From: Streptomyces smyrnaeus
GTDB taxonomy: Bacteria > Actinomycetota > Actinomycetes > Streptomycetales > Streptomycetaceae
DNA: 64,000 nucleotides
Assembly: GCF_017676345.1 (NCBI RefSeq)
Contig: NZ_JAFFZM010000001.1
Location: 729,773-793,772, forward strand
Direction of reading: 5' to 3'
The position numbers were made by a program, and so were the translations under genes. Positions 1-8,640 of this stretch are shown here, piece by piece; the first letter of the stretch is position 1, and every line of letters begins with the position of its first letter. The notes beneath the pieces were generated by a model that saw only the letters and a list, made by a program, of their open reading frames with translations, was not told where the DNA came from and made no database searches.

Positions 1-168
1 CCGTACGCGCAGCAGCGTGAGCCCCGTGAGGAGAACGCCCGCGCCGGCCAGTACGCCGCCGCCCGCGCCGCCGAGGGCGCCTCCGGCGGCGGCGCAGCCC
101 GCAGCCGCCTGCAGCGCGACGAGGCGGCCCCGCCGCACGCGGCGGGGCCATGGCACCGTCGTGGTCAT
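1..168 (-). CDS. eccE: Type VII secretion protein EccE, N-terminus only (cut by window edge)
   Basis: Only the first 56 codons are visible. The ATG overlaps the eccB stop codon by four bases (ATGA), so translation is probably coupled. After a short arginine-rich start (PWPRRVRRGRLVALQ) the peptide becomes a hydrophobic Ala/Gly/Leu stretch, as expected for the two N-terminal membrane helices of EccE. EccE is the inner-membrane component that sits on the periphery of the ESX channel. The family call rests mainly on position, because eccE commonly follows eccB or mycP at the end of actinobacterial type VII loci; the visible sequence is too short to be decisive. Confidence 0.6.
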   Translation of the reverse strand, partial: MTTTVPWPRRVRRGRLVALQAAAGCAAAGGALGGAGGGVLAGAGVLLTGLTLLRVR

Positions 169-1682
169 TCCCGCTCCCCCTCGCCGTGCGGCTCGTCCTC
201 GCCCGCGGCCTTGTCCCGGTCCTTGCTCTTGGCCGCGCCCTTGTCCCGACCCGGGTCCGTGTCCGCGCCGCCGTCCGTACGTTCCGTACGGCTGCCGCCG
301 TGCTCCTCGGCGGCCGAGCGCGGGTCCAGCACCGGGCCCGTGGGCAGCAGACCGACGAACCCCTTGGGCAGGGAGGGCGCCTGTTCGACCGGGTAGCCCA
401 GCCGTGTCACCGCGTCCGCGGAGGCGAACGGGTAGGCGGTGCCGGTGTCGGTGACCAGCGTGTACGTGCCGCCGGAGCCGGCCGATGCCGTGGCTCTGAC
501 CACCGCGCCCCCACCCGGCGGTACGTACAGTTCGTCCACCCGTCCGAGGGGCTTGCCACCCGCCGCCGACACCGCGGGGACGCCCTTCGGCTGCGGCATC
601 CGCTCCGGCAGCGCCACTGTCGCCTGCCACGGGGCGTCGCCGGGGGTGCTGCCCGGGGCCGTACTGACGCACAGCGGTCGGCCCCGGTCGCGGGACGCCG
701 CCTCGGGCAGCCGCTCGGGCCAGGCCGGATCACCCGGCGCGGAGGCCTTCGACCGTGGGGCGGCGGTCACCTGGGCGGGAGTCAGCTCGTGTTCGTCCAC
801 GCCGGTGGTGCGCAGCAGTGTGTAGACCAGCTCGGAGACGGCGACCAGCCCGTCGGCCCGTACCTGGTAGTACTGCGGGTTGACGCCGCCCACATCGCTG
901 CCGGCCAGGTCACCGACGGCGGCGCCACGGACCGGCAGCCGCACGTCGGGGGCTTCGCCCTCGCCCCGCACCGACTGCGGTGTCCGGATCGCCGGCCCTT
1001 CCGGGACGGTGGCCAGAACCTCGTCGGACAGCGGTGTCTGCTCGGTGCGCTGGAGGCCCAGCGCGTTGCGGACCGGCACGGACAGCGAGAACCTCCGCCC
1101 CTGCGTCAGCAGCCAGAAGTCACCGCCCGGCGCGGTCGCGAGCACGGTGGCGGCCGAGGCGTCTTCCGGGACGGCGTCGGGCACTGCGACATACAGGTGG
1201 GTCCTCGCCTGCTGACCGGATTCCTCCCCGGGGACCGTGCACACCGTCCACTCCTCGGTGGACAGCCGGGACGTGTCGGGCAGCGCGTCGGGGGCCGCCG
1301 GGATACCGACGGGCAGCCCTCGTGGTACGCCCTTGAGCGCTTCCGCGCGGACCTCGGTCCGTTTGCCGCCGCCCACCAGCAGCGCCGAGGAGAGATTGAG
1401 CGCCGGGTGCAGCACACCGTCCGACATCACATAGCGGTCGCCGCTGCCGCTGACCACCACGGCGCCGTCGCCCGGCAGGTCGGGCCCCTTGCCGCCGCCC
1501 AGCCAGCCCGCGATACCGAAGCCCGCCATCACCAGGACGCCGAGCGCGATCCCGCCGCCCAGCGAGCGGTTGAGGCGGCGCCGGGGGTCGCGCAGGGCCT
1601 CGTCGGTGCCGCGCAGCAGGCTGGTCTGCTGTCGCCGGTTGCCGTACGCGTGGGCTTCCGCCAGTTCTCGTGTGGTCGCCAT
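165..1682 (-). CDS. eccB: Type VII secretion protein EccB
   Basis: 505 aa, close to the usual EccB length. EccB is a single-pass membrane protein of the ESX core complex with a large extracytoplasmic domain of repeated folds. The N-terminus (MATTRELAEAHAYGNRRQQ) matches the family pattern of a short basic cytoplasmic helix, and a membrane segment follows at about residues 45-65 (GGGIALGVLVMAGFGIAGWL). The rest is rich in Val/Pro/Gly beta-type sequence with a VPPGGG segment typical of EccB. The charged tail after residue 450 is low-complexity (Lys, Asp, Arg, Glu). The gene starts four bases after the mycP stop and overlaps eccE by four, so it is mid-operon. Confidence 0.9.
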   Translation of the reverse strand: MATTRELAEAHAYGNRRQQTSLLRGTDEALRDPRRRLNRSLGGGIALGVLVMAGFGIAGWLGGGKGPDLPGDGAVVVSGSGDRYVMSDGVLHPALNLSSALLVGGGKRTEVRAEALKGVPRGLPVGIPAAPDALPDTSRLSTEEWTVCTVPGEESGQQARTHLYVAVPDAVPEDASAATVLATAPGGDFWLLTQGRRFSLSVPVRNALGLQRTEQTPLSDEVLATVPEGPAIRTPQSVRGEGEAPDVRLPVRGAAVGDLAGSDVGGVNPQYYQVRADGLVAVSELVYTLLRTTGVDEHELTPAQVTAAPRSKASAPGDPAWPERLPEAASRDRGRPLCVSTAPGSTPGDAPWQATVALPERMPQPKGVPAVSAAGGKPLGRVDELYVPPGGGAVVRATASAGSGGTYTLVTDTGTAYPFASADAVTRLGYPVEQAPSLPKGFVGLLPTGPVLDPRSAAEEHGGSRTERTDGGADTDPGRDKGAAKSKDRDKAAGEDEPHGEGERE

Positions 1683-1686
1683 CAGC

Positions 1687-3099
1687 TCAACTCGTCCGGT
1701 GGGTGCGGTGGGTCGGGTCGGTCCTGCCGCGCCGGGTCCGGGAGACGCCGCCGGTCAGCCCGTCCAGTGCGGGTGCCACCGGCGGCCGGGCACGGTCGGT
1801 GCGGAAGCGATCGGCACCGGCACGGTCGGCACCGGCGCCACGGGGCCCGCCGCCGACGGGCGCCGGCCGCCAACGGCGGGCGGCCGCGCGGCGGACGGCG
1901 GGAGCGCCGAGCACCGCGAGCAGTACGGTCAGCAGCAGTCCACCGCTCCAGGCGAGCGCGGTCGCACCGGTCGGCGAGAGCAACGGGCGGGGACGCGGCA
2001 CGGCTTGCACGGGGATGGCACCGGGCCGCGCTGCGGCTTGCCGGTCTTGTTGCGCTCCGGCCCGCCCGCCGTCTCCCGCAAGGTGGGTGAGGGCGCCGAA
2101 CGGGTCGACGACGCCCGCGCCCGTGCGCTCGTTCGTGCCGCCGCCGACAGGCGCCGCCGCGTCCACCAGCCGCTCGCGCACCTGACGGGCGGACAGTCGG
2201 GGAAAGCGGGAGCGGACCAGTGCCGCGGCGCCGGAGACCTGCGGGGCTGCGAAGCTGGTGCCCTTGTCCCGGCGGTACCCCGAGCCGCCTGCCGCCAGTA
2301 CGACCTCGTCCTGGCCGTAGCCGGCAAGATCCACCCAGCCGCCGCTGTTCGACTCCTTCATCGGCTGCCCCGTCGGCTGCACGGCGCCGACCGCGAGCAC
2401 ACCATCGTAGGCGGCCGGATACATCTTCTTCCCGCTGGTGCCCTCGTTGCCCGCCGCCGCGACCACGACGACGTCCTGGGCCACCGCGCGTTCGACCGCC
2501 TTCCGGACGGGAGCTCGGTCGACGGGCAGCGCGAAGGAGAGGTTGAGCACCTGCACGCCGCTGTCCACGACGCGGTCGATGGCGGCGGCCAGCGCCTCGG
2601 CGGGTGCGTTCTCCACCCCGCCCACCACCCGCACCGGCTCGACACGGGACGCCGGCGCCACCCCCGTGATACGGGCCTCGCCGCCCCGGCGTGCGGCGAT
2701 GAGCCCGGCCACAGCGGTGCCGTGGCCCTCGCAGTCGAGCGCGGGGGGCTTCGGCCGCTGGATGCGGTAGCCCTTCTTCGTCCGTACCGTCACCACCTCG
2801 GCCCCCTCCCGGACGGCGCCGGACAGTTCCGGGTGCCGGTCGTCCACCCCGGAGTCGACGACACCGACGGTGATCCCCTCCCCCTCGGCGAGGTCCCAGG
2901 CCTGTGCCAGCCCGAGGCGGTCGGTGAGGTTGCGGCCCGGAAGCGCGTCGGGCAGCGGCTCGCCCTGCTGCGGGGGACGACGACAGGAGGTGTCGACCCG
3001 GTCGGCCGCCAGGGCCGGCGGCGCGGGCAGCGACAGCTGACCCAGCGCCGCCGTGACAGCCGCGGCAGCCAGTGTTCGCCTGCCTCGTCGTCCTGTCAT
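1687..3099 (-). CDS. mycP: Type VII secretion-associated serine protease, mycosin (MycP)
   Basis: 470-aa subtilisin-family (S8) protease that stabilises ESX complexes and can process substrates outside the membrane. The signal peptide is residues 1-32 (basic start, hydrophobic Ala/Leu core, PALAAD). The catalytic triad is readable: Asp82 in VDSGVDDRHPEL, His126 in CEGHGTAVAG and Ser282 in GTSFAAPQVSG. The oxyanion Asn lies in AAAGNEG near residue 218. A C-terminal membrane helix (WSGGLLLTVLLAVLGA) followed by arginines anchors it. The ATG at 3099 was chosen because it overlaps the eccD stop by four bases and begins a clean signal peptide; the open frame extends further upstream without homology-like sequence. 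Confidence 0.93.
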   Translation of the reverse strand: MTGRRGRRTLAAAAVTAALGQLSLPAPPALAADRVDTSCRRPPQQGEPLPDALPGRNLTDRLGLAQAWDLAEGEGITVGVVDSGVDDRHPELSGAVREGAEVVTVRTKKGYRIQRPKPPALDCEGHGTAVAGLIAARRGGEARITGVAPASRVEPVRVVGGVENAPAEALAAAIDRVVDSGVQVLNLSFALPVDRAPVRKAVERAVAQDVVVVAAAGNEGTSGKKMYPAAYDGVLAVGAVQPTGQPMKESNSGGWVDLAGYGQDEVVLAAGGSGYRRDKGTSFAAPQVSGAAALVRSRFPRLSARQVRERLVDAAAPVGGGTNERTGAGVVDPFGALTHLAGDGGRAGAQQDRQAAARPGAIPVQAVPRPRPLLSPTGATALAWSGGLLLTVLLAVLGAPAVRRAAARRWRPAPVGGGPRGAGADRAGADRFRTDRARPPVAPALDGLTGGVSRTRRGRTDPTHRTHRTS

Positions 3100-4586
3100 G
3101 CCTTCAGCTCCAGCAGAGCCGCATAGACGTCCCACACGGCCAGGATCAGCGGCACCACCGTCAGCAGCAGCAGCGTCTCGACCGTGTCCAGCAGCCGCGA
3201 CAGCCGGGGGTTGAGCGTGCGACGGCCGCTGAAGAGCCCGACCGCGCATGCCACCAGGGCGATCGTCAGGGCCAGCGGCAGCACCACACCCAGCAGCGGC
3301 AGTGGCCGCCCGGCGAAGTCCAGGACCAGCAGTACGGCCGCGCCCAGCAAGGCGGCCACTCCCGTGGCGAGGGCGACAGCCACCTGCGGGGTCTCCCGGA
3401 AGAGCCGCGCCCGCAGCAGTGCCAGCACACCGAGCACTCCGGCCAGCACACCGGCCCACAGGCCGCCTGTGCCCAGCAGCACGAGGATGCCGCCGAGCAG
3501 TACCGCGTTGCTGCCGGCGAGCAGCCCCGTCAGCAGTTCCCGTGCCCGGTCGACCCGGACCCGGAGGGGGCCGTGGCCGATGAGCCCCGGAAGTCGCTCC
3601 AACTCCTCGGTCGCGGAGGCGAGCTGCGGGCCGGGGATATGAGCGAGGCGCAGGGCGAGGGCCGGCCACAGCGTGGTGACGGCCAGCGCGAGGGGTGCGC
3701 ACACCGACGCGGCCCGGGCGGGGCTGGTGTCCCACACGGTGACGGTGAACGCCCCGACCGCCGCCAGCACTCCTCCCGCCACCAGCGTCGCGAACGGCCC
3801 GTCCCCGCTCCCGACCACCACGGGCCCGGCGGCTCCGACGGCCGCCACCACGGCACAGGCCAGCAGCAGTTGCGCGGCGCCCGTCCCACCGAAGGCGTCC
3901 AGACCGCGTGCGGCCTGCGCGGTGCCGCCGCCGAGCAGCCGTACCGCGCCGACCGCCGCGAGCAGCGCTGCGAGGACCACGGCGCAGGTGGCCGCCACGG
4001 AATCCGCGAACGCCCGGGAGAGCAGGGCGCCCAGCCCGATCCCGAGCAGTGCCGCCGCCAGCCCGAGGAATCCGGCGAGCACTCCGGGGGCGGCGGCCAG
4101 CGCCGCCGCGGCTGCCACGACGGCGACCCCGGCGAAGAGGGCGGAGGTACGGCGCACCGCCGCGGTGGGCCAGGCTCTCTCGGCGCTGCCGTCGCCGATG
4201 ACCTCCACGACGTCGTCGTAGAGGGGAGGGCCGAAGTCCTCGATGCCGTGCCGGAGGAAGAGGATGTCGCCTTCCCGTACCTGCTGGGCGCCGAGAGTGC
4301 GGGCGCCGTCCAGCCGCGCCCCGTCGGCGGTCCGCAGGGCCCAGCCCTCGTGCAGCGCGCCACCGTCCGGGCCGGTCTCCTCACCGGCGTGCCGCACCAG
4401 TGCCGGCATCAGCCGGGAGAGGGGGACACCGAGCGGTACGGCGAGGTCCGCGCGGCTGCGTGGGCCCGCTATCGCGATCCGGCAGAAGGCGCTTCCGGTG
4501 CGGGCGGCGCTGTCCGCCGCCGTGTTCGCGTGCACGCCCGCGTCGGCGTCGGCGTCGCCTGCCGCGGGCAGGGTGGGAGCACTCAT
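3096..4586 (-). CDS. eccD: Type VII secretion integral membrane protein EccD
   Basis: 496 aa with the EccD layout. An N-terminal ubiquitin-like cytoplasmic domain (about residues 30-120, CRIAIAGPRSRADLAVPLGV, ending EGDILFLRHG) is followed by about eleven hydrophobic helices that fill the rest of the protein. EccD forms the membrane vestibule of the ESX pore. The chosen ATG (MSAPTLPAAG) lies one base after the eccC stop; a second in-frame ATG 15 bases upstream would overlap eccC and cannot be excluded. It overlaps mycP by four bases downstream. Confidence 0.93.
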   Translation of the reverse strand: MSAPTLPAAGDADADAGVHANTAADSAARTGSAFCRIAIAGPRSRADLAVPLGVPLSRLMPALVRHAGEETGPDGGALHEGWALRTADGARLDGARTLGAQQVREGDILFLRHGIEDFGPPLYDDVVEVIGDGSAERAWPTAAVRRTSALFAGVAVVAAAAALAAAPGVLAGFLGLAAALLGIGLGALLSRAFADSVAATCAVVLAALLAAVGAVRLLGGGTAQAARGLDAFGGTGAAQLLLACAVVAAVGAAGPVVVGSGDGPFATLVAGGVLAAVGAFTVTVWDTSPARAASVCAPLALAVTTLWPALALRLAHIPGPQLASATEELERLPGLIGHGPLRVRVDRARELLTGLLAGSNAVLLGGILVLLGTGGLWAGVLAGVLGVLALLRARLFRETPQVAVALATGVAALLGAAVLLVLDFAGRPLPLLGVVLPLALTIALVACAVGLFSGRRTLNPRLSRLLDTVETLLLLTVVPLILAVWDVYAALLELKA

Positions 4587-4587
4587 G

Positions 4588-7500
4588 TCACCTGTCCACA
4601 CTTGAGGTCGTAAGCGGTGGTCGTGCCGAGTCGCCGCCGTCCAGAGCCGGCGCTTCGCAGCGCACCAACTGCACCGGAGTGGTGCCGAGCTTGCGGTGGA
4701 GCATCAGGGCCCGGCCGCGCTTGCGCCGGGCCGAGCGGTGGCCCCATACGGCGCTCTCCTCCCTGGGCATGCTCATCAGCAGGCCCGGGAAGTTCAGCTC
4801 CCGCATCCGGCCCAACACCGGGTCGCCGGTGGCGCGCGCCGCTCCGCCGGCCTGTCGCGTCACATACAGGTGCAGCCCGATGGCGCGGGCCTGCGGCAGG
4901 AACTCCACCAGTTGCTTGAGCGGGTTGCCTGCCGAGGTCGCCACCAGGTCGTAGTCGTCGACGAGGAGGTAGATCTCGGGCCCCGACCACCAGGAGCGGT
5001 CGCGCAGTTGTTCCGGGGTGACGTCGGAGCCCGGCAGCCGCTCCCGGAATCCGGCGACCAGGCCGGCCACCACCTCCATGGACGTGTCGTGGTTGGTGGT
5101 GTAGCCGAGCAGGCTGTCCCCGGAGAACTCGCGGAGCATGGTCATGCGGTAGTCGAAGATGACGAGTTTGGCCTGCGAGGGCTGCCAGGTGTCGACGACC
5201 TGGCGACCCACGGCGCGCAGCAGGGAGGTCTTCCCCGTCTCGCTCTCGCCCAGGGCGATCAACCCGTGGTCGTCTCCTGGCCGGAAGACGACCGGCTCCA
5301 GCCTGCTGCCCTCCACGCCGACGACCACGCCCTTGTCCTCGCCGTCCTCCGTCCGCCCCGCGCCGGCGGGTACCTCTTCCAGGGCGTACTGGGTCGGCAG
5401 CAGCCGTACCTTGGGGGCGGGGGCGCCCTGCCAGGCGTCGGCGACCCGCCGTACGAGATCGGCGATGCCGTCCGCCAGTCCGGCGTCCGAGCGCTCCCCG
5501 TCCACCCGGGGCACGGCGGTGAGGAAGTGCAGCTTCTCCTTGGTGACGCCTCGTCCGGGCTTCCCGGCGGGAACGGTGCGCTGTGCCTTGCGGTCCACCT
5601 CGGAGTCGAGCGCGTCGCCGAGCTTCAGTTCCACCTTGGTGCCGATCAGGTCGCGCAGCCCCATGCGCATGTCCAGCCAGCGGTTGCCGGAGACGACGAG
5701 GTGGACGCCGTAGGTGAGCATCCGCCCGGCCACCCCCATCAGGGCCTCCTCCAGCTCCGGGTAGCTCTGGCGCAGCACCTGCCAGCCGTCCACCACCAGG
5801 AACACATCGCCGAACGGGTCCTCGGACGAGTCGTCGAAGGGGCCGTCGTCGCCCGCTCGCCGGTCCGCGCGCAGGGCGCGGTAGTCGGCCATGGAGTCCA
5901 CGCCGAGCCCTCGGAAGCGCAGCTCACGCTGCTCCAGCACCTCCAGGACCTCGGCCACCGTGCGGTTGACGACCTCGGCGTCCAATCGCCCGGCGACACC
6001 GCCGACATGGGGCAGCCCCGACAGCGCGAAGAGCGTGCCGCTGAAGTCGAGGCAGTAGAACTGCACCTCGCGCGGGGTGTGCCGGAGCGCCAGCGAGGTG
6101 ATGAGCGTGCGCAGGGCGGTCGATTTGCCGCTGCGTGGCCCGCCGACGACGGCGACATGCCCGCCCGCGCCCGACAGATCCAGGGTCAGCGGCTCGCGCC
6201 GCTGGTGGAAGGGGCGGTCGACGGAACCGATCAGGGCGTGCAACTGCGGCCTGCCGGGGGCCGCGCCCAGTCCACGGGTCTCCCGCACGGCGAGATCGCC
6301 GTACAGTCCGTCGAGGGTGTCGGGCTCGTCCAAGGGCGGCAGCCACACCTGGTGCGCCTGGGGGCCCTGCCCCTCCATCTGCTCGGCCATCACGCTGAGG
6401 ACCGTGGTGTGCAGCTCCTCGTCCGCACCGAACTCGTCGTCGGCGAGGTCCGGCTGCGGCTCCGGCTCGCGCAGCCCGAGCGGCACGGGTACGTACCCGT
6501 TGGGGAACGGCCGCACGTCGTCGGGGCCGCTCAGTGTGGCGCCGCTGCCTTCGTCGGCGGTGCGGTGGGCGCCGGAGACGTAGGCGGCACGGAAGCGCTT
6601 GAGGGTGGTGGTGTCCGTCTTGAGGTAGCCGTGGCCCGGCGCGGAAGGCAGATGGTGGGCGTCGGGAACGCCGATGGCGGTGCGGCTCTCCTGCTCGGAG
6701 AAGGTGCGCAACCCGATGCGGTACGACAGATGCGCCTCCAGACCGCGCAGCCGCCCCTCGTCCAACCGCTGCGAGGCGAGCAGCAGATGCAGGCCCAGGG
6801 AGCGGCCCAGCCGCCCCATCTGCACGAAGAGATCGGCGAAATCCGGCTTCTGGGCCAGCAGTTCGGAGAACTCGTCCACGACGACGAACAGGCTGGGCAG
6901 CGGCGGCAGCGCGGCCCCGCGCTGCCGGGCACGCTCGTAGTCCCGTACGGACACCAGGTTCCCGGCGTCCCGGAGCACCTCCTGCCGGCGGTTCATCTCG
7001 CCGGCGAGGGCCTCCCGCATCCGGTCCACGAGGCTGAGGTCGTCCTCCAGGTTGGTGATCACGGCGGCCACGTGCGGCAGCTCGGACATTCCCGCGAAGG
7101 TGGCGCCGCCCTTGAAGTCGACGAGGACGAAGTTGAGCTGCTCGGAGGAGTGTGTGGCGGCCATCGCCAGCACGAGCGTGCGCAGCAGTTCCGACTTGCC
7201 GGAACCGGTGGCGCCGACCAGCAGTCCGTGCGGGCCCATGCCGTTCTGCGCGGACTCCTTGATGTCCAGCTCCAGCGGGCCGCCCTCGGCGGACAGTCCG
7301 ATGGGCGTCTTGAGCCGGTCCCGCATCGGGCGGGCCCGCCACAGGGTGTCCAGATCGAGGCGTCCCGCGTCGCGGATGCCCAGCAGCCCCGGCAGCGAGG
7401 TGTCGGCCGTCGCCAGGTCCTCGCTGCGTACGGTGGCGGCGTCCAGCCGGAACCCGGCCAGCTGCTGGGCCAGCGCCTCGGCCTCGGGGACCGGGAGCGT

Positions 7501-8640
7501 GTCCGCGGCGCCGAGTTCGTCGCTGCTTTCTCCCGTGAGCACCCGCAGTGCCCCGTCCGAGACGTCGAGACGCACGCCGTGTGCCTCGGTGAGGGCTGCC
7601 GCCCGGCCGTCCAGGTCGAGGACGGTGACGCCCTGCATGCCGTTCGGGTCGAGCAGCGCCTCCGAGCCCATGACCAGCCCGCCGTCGAGCACGACGAGAA
7701 GGTGCGGCACATCGGGGTCGGCCTCGGCGTCCCGGCTGAAGCGGGTGCGGCGGCTCAGTTCACTGCCGAGCAGGTCCTCCAGGCCGGCGAGGCTGCTGTG
7801 CACCATGCGCACCGGGCCGGCGTGGTCGAGCTCGTCCGGGTGGTGCGCGTGCGGGAGCCACTTCACCCACGCCCAGTCCGCGCCGTCGGGTTCGCGCGTA
7901 CAGACCAGTACCCGCAGGTCCCGGGGGGCGTGGAAGGTGGCAGCGTGCGCGATGACAGCGCGCAGCAGACCGCGGCACTCGGCCGGGTCCCCGGACACCG
8001 CGAGGGAGGCGAACCGGCGCAGCGCCACCTGCACCGGCAACTCGGGGACGACGGAGTGCGCGTCGATGAAACGCTTGAGCGCGACGGCACTGAGCGGGTC
8101 CAGGTCCTCGACCGGCGCGGACTCCCCCGGCACCAGTGGGGTCGCCAGATATCTGGGGCCCACCCCGACGCGTGCCACCGCGAAGTCGTCGTCGCCGGCG
8201 CGCCGCTCCCACAGGCGCCGGCCGTCGGCCACGGCCCACAGCGCGTGCGGCACGGGAGCGGCCCAGACCAGCGCGTCCCGCTGCGCCTGCGCCGTCCGGC
8301 GCACCTCGGCGCGGGTGCGCTCCAGATAGCGCAGATATTCGCGGCGCTCGCTCTGCGCCTGTCCCTTGGTACTGCCGCGCTGCCGCAGGAGGGAACCGAC
8401 GACCATGGCCAGGGACGAGACCAGGAACATGGTGCCGACGACATACCCGATGGGTCCGCGCCCCATCGTCAGCATGTACATCACCGAGCCGAGCCCGCTG
8501 AGCGCCGGCAGCGCGGTGAGCCACACATTGCTGTTCGGGTCGGGTTGCGGCAGCCCCGGCGGCGCCTTCAGCACGACCTCGCCCTCGGGGACGGGGGGCT
8601 GGGGCGCGCGTGGCGGGCGGCGGAAGGTGACGGTGGTCAT
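4588..8640 (-). CDS. eccC: Type VII secretion ATPase EccC (FtsK/SpoIIIE family)
   Basis: 1350-aa motor of the ESX machine, with EccCa and EccCb fused in one chain. Two membrane helices near residues 40-85 (ALSGLGSVMYMLTMGRG and YVVGTMFLVSSLAMVVG) precede three FtsK-type ATPase domains. The Walker A motifs are GATGSGKSE at about residue 475, GGPRSGKST at about 832 and GESETGKTS at about 1131. The first domain also has a clear Walker B (LFVVVDEFSELL). The later domains in this family bind the C-terminal signal of WXG100 substrates and regulate the first ATPase. The start overlaps the upstream gene by four bases. Confidence 0.96.
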   Translation of the reverse strand: MTTVTFRRPPRAPQPPVPEGEVVLKAPPGLPQPDPNSNVWLTALPALSGLGSVMYMLTMGRGPIGYVVGTMFLVSSLAMVVGSLLRQRGSTKGQAQSERREYLRYLERTRAEVRRTAQAQRDALVWAAPVPHALWAVADGRRLWERRAGDDDFAVARVGVGPRYLATPLVPGESAPVEDLDPLSAVALKRFIDAHSVVPELPVQVALRRFASLAVSGDPAECRGLLRAVIAHAATFHAPRDLRVLVCTREPDGADWAWVKWLPHAHHPDELDHAGPVRMVHSSLAGLEDLLGSELSRRTRFSRDAEADPDVPHLLVVLDGGLVMGSEALLDPNGMQGVTVLDLDGRAAALTEAHGVRLDVSDGALRVLTGESSDELGAADTLPVPEAEALAQQLAGFRLDAATVRSEDLATADTSLPGLLGIRDAGRLDLDTLWRARPMRDRLKTPIGLSAEGGPLELDIKESAQNGMGPHGLLVGATGSGKSELLRTLVLAMAATHSSEQLNFVLVDFKGGATFAGMSELPHVAAVITNLEDDLSLVDRMREALAGEMNRRQEVLRDAGNLVSVRDYERARQRGAALPPLPSLFVVVDEFSELLAQKPDFADLFVQMGRLGRSLGLHLLLASQRLDEGRLRGLEAHLSYRIGLRTFSEQESRTAIGVPDAHHLPSAPGHGYLKTDTTTLKRFRAAYVSGAHRTADEGSGATLSGPDDVRPFPNGYVPVPLGLREPEPQPDLADDEFGADEELHTTVLSVMAEQMEGQGPQAHQVWLPPLDEPDTLDGLYGDLAVRETRGLGAAPGRPQLHALIGSVDRPFHQRREPLTLDLSGAGGHVAVVGGPRSGKSTALRTLITSLALRHTPREVQFYCLDFSGTLFALSGLPHVGGVAGRLDAEVVNRTVAEVLEVLEQRELRFRGLGVDSMADYRALRADRRAGDDGPFDDSSEDPFGDVFLVVDGWQVLRQSYPELEEALMGVAGRMLTYGVHLVVSGNRWLDMRMGLRDLIGTKVELKLGDALDSEVDRKAQRTVPAGKPGRGVTKEKLHFLTAVPRVDGERSDAGLADGIADLVRRVADAWQGAPAPKVRLLPTQYALEEVPAGAGRTEDGEDKGVVVGVEGSRLEPVVFRPGDDHGLIALGESETGKTSLLRAVGRQVVDTWQPSQAKLVIFDYRMTMLREFSGDSLLGYTTNHDTSMEVVAGLVAGFRERLPGSDVTPEQLRDRSWWSGPEIYLLVDDYDLVATSAGNPLKQLVEFLPQARAIGLHLYVTRQAGGAARATGDPVLGRMRELNFPGLLMSMPREESAVWGHRSARRKRGRALMLHRKLGTTPVQLVRCEAPALDGGDSARPPLTTSSVDR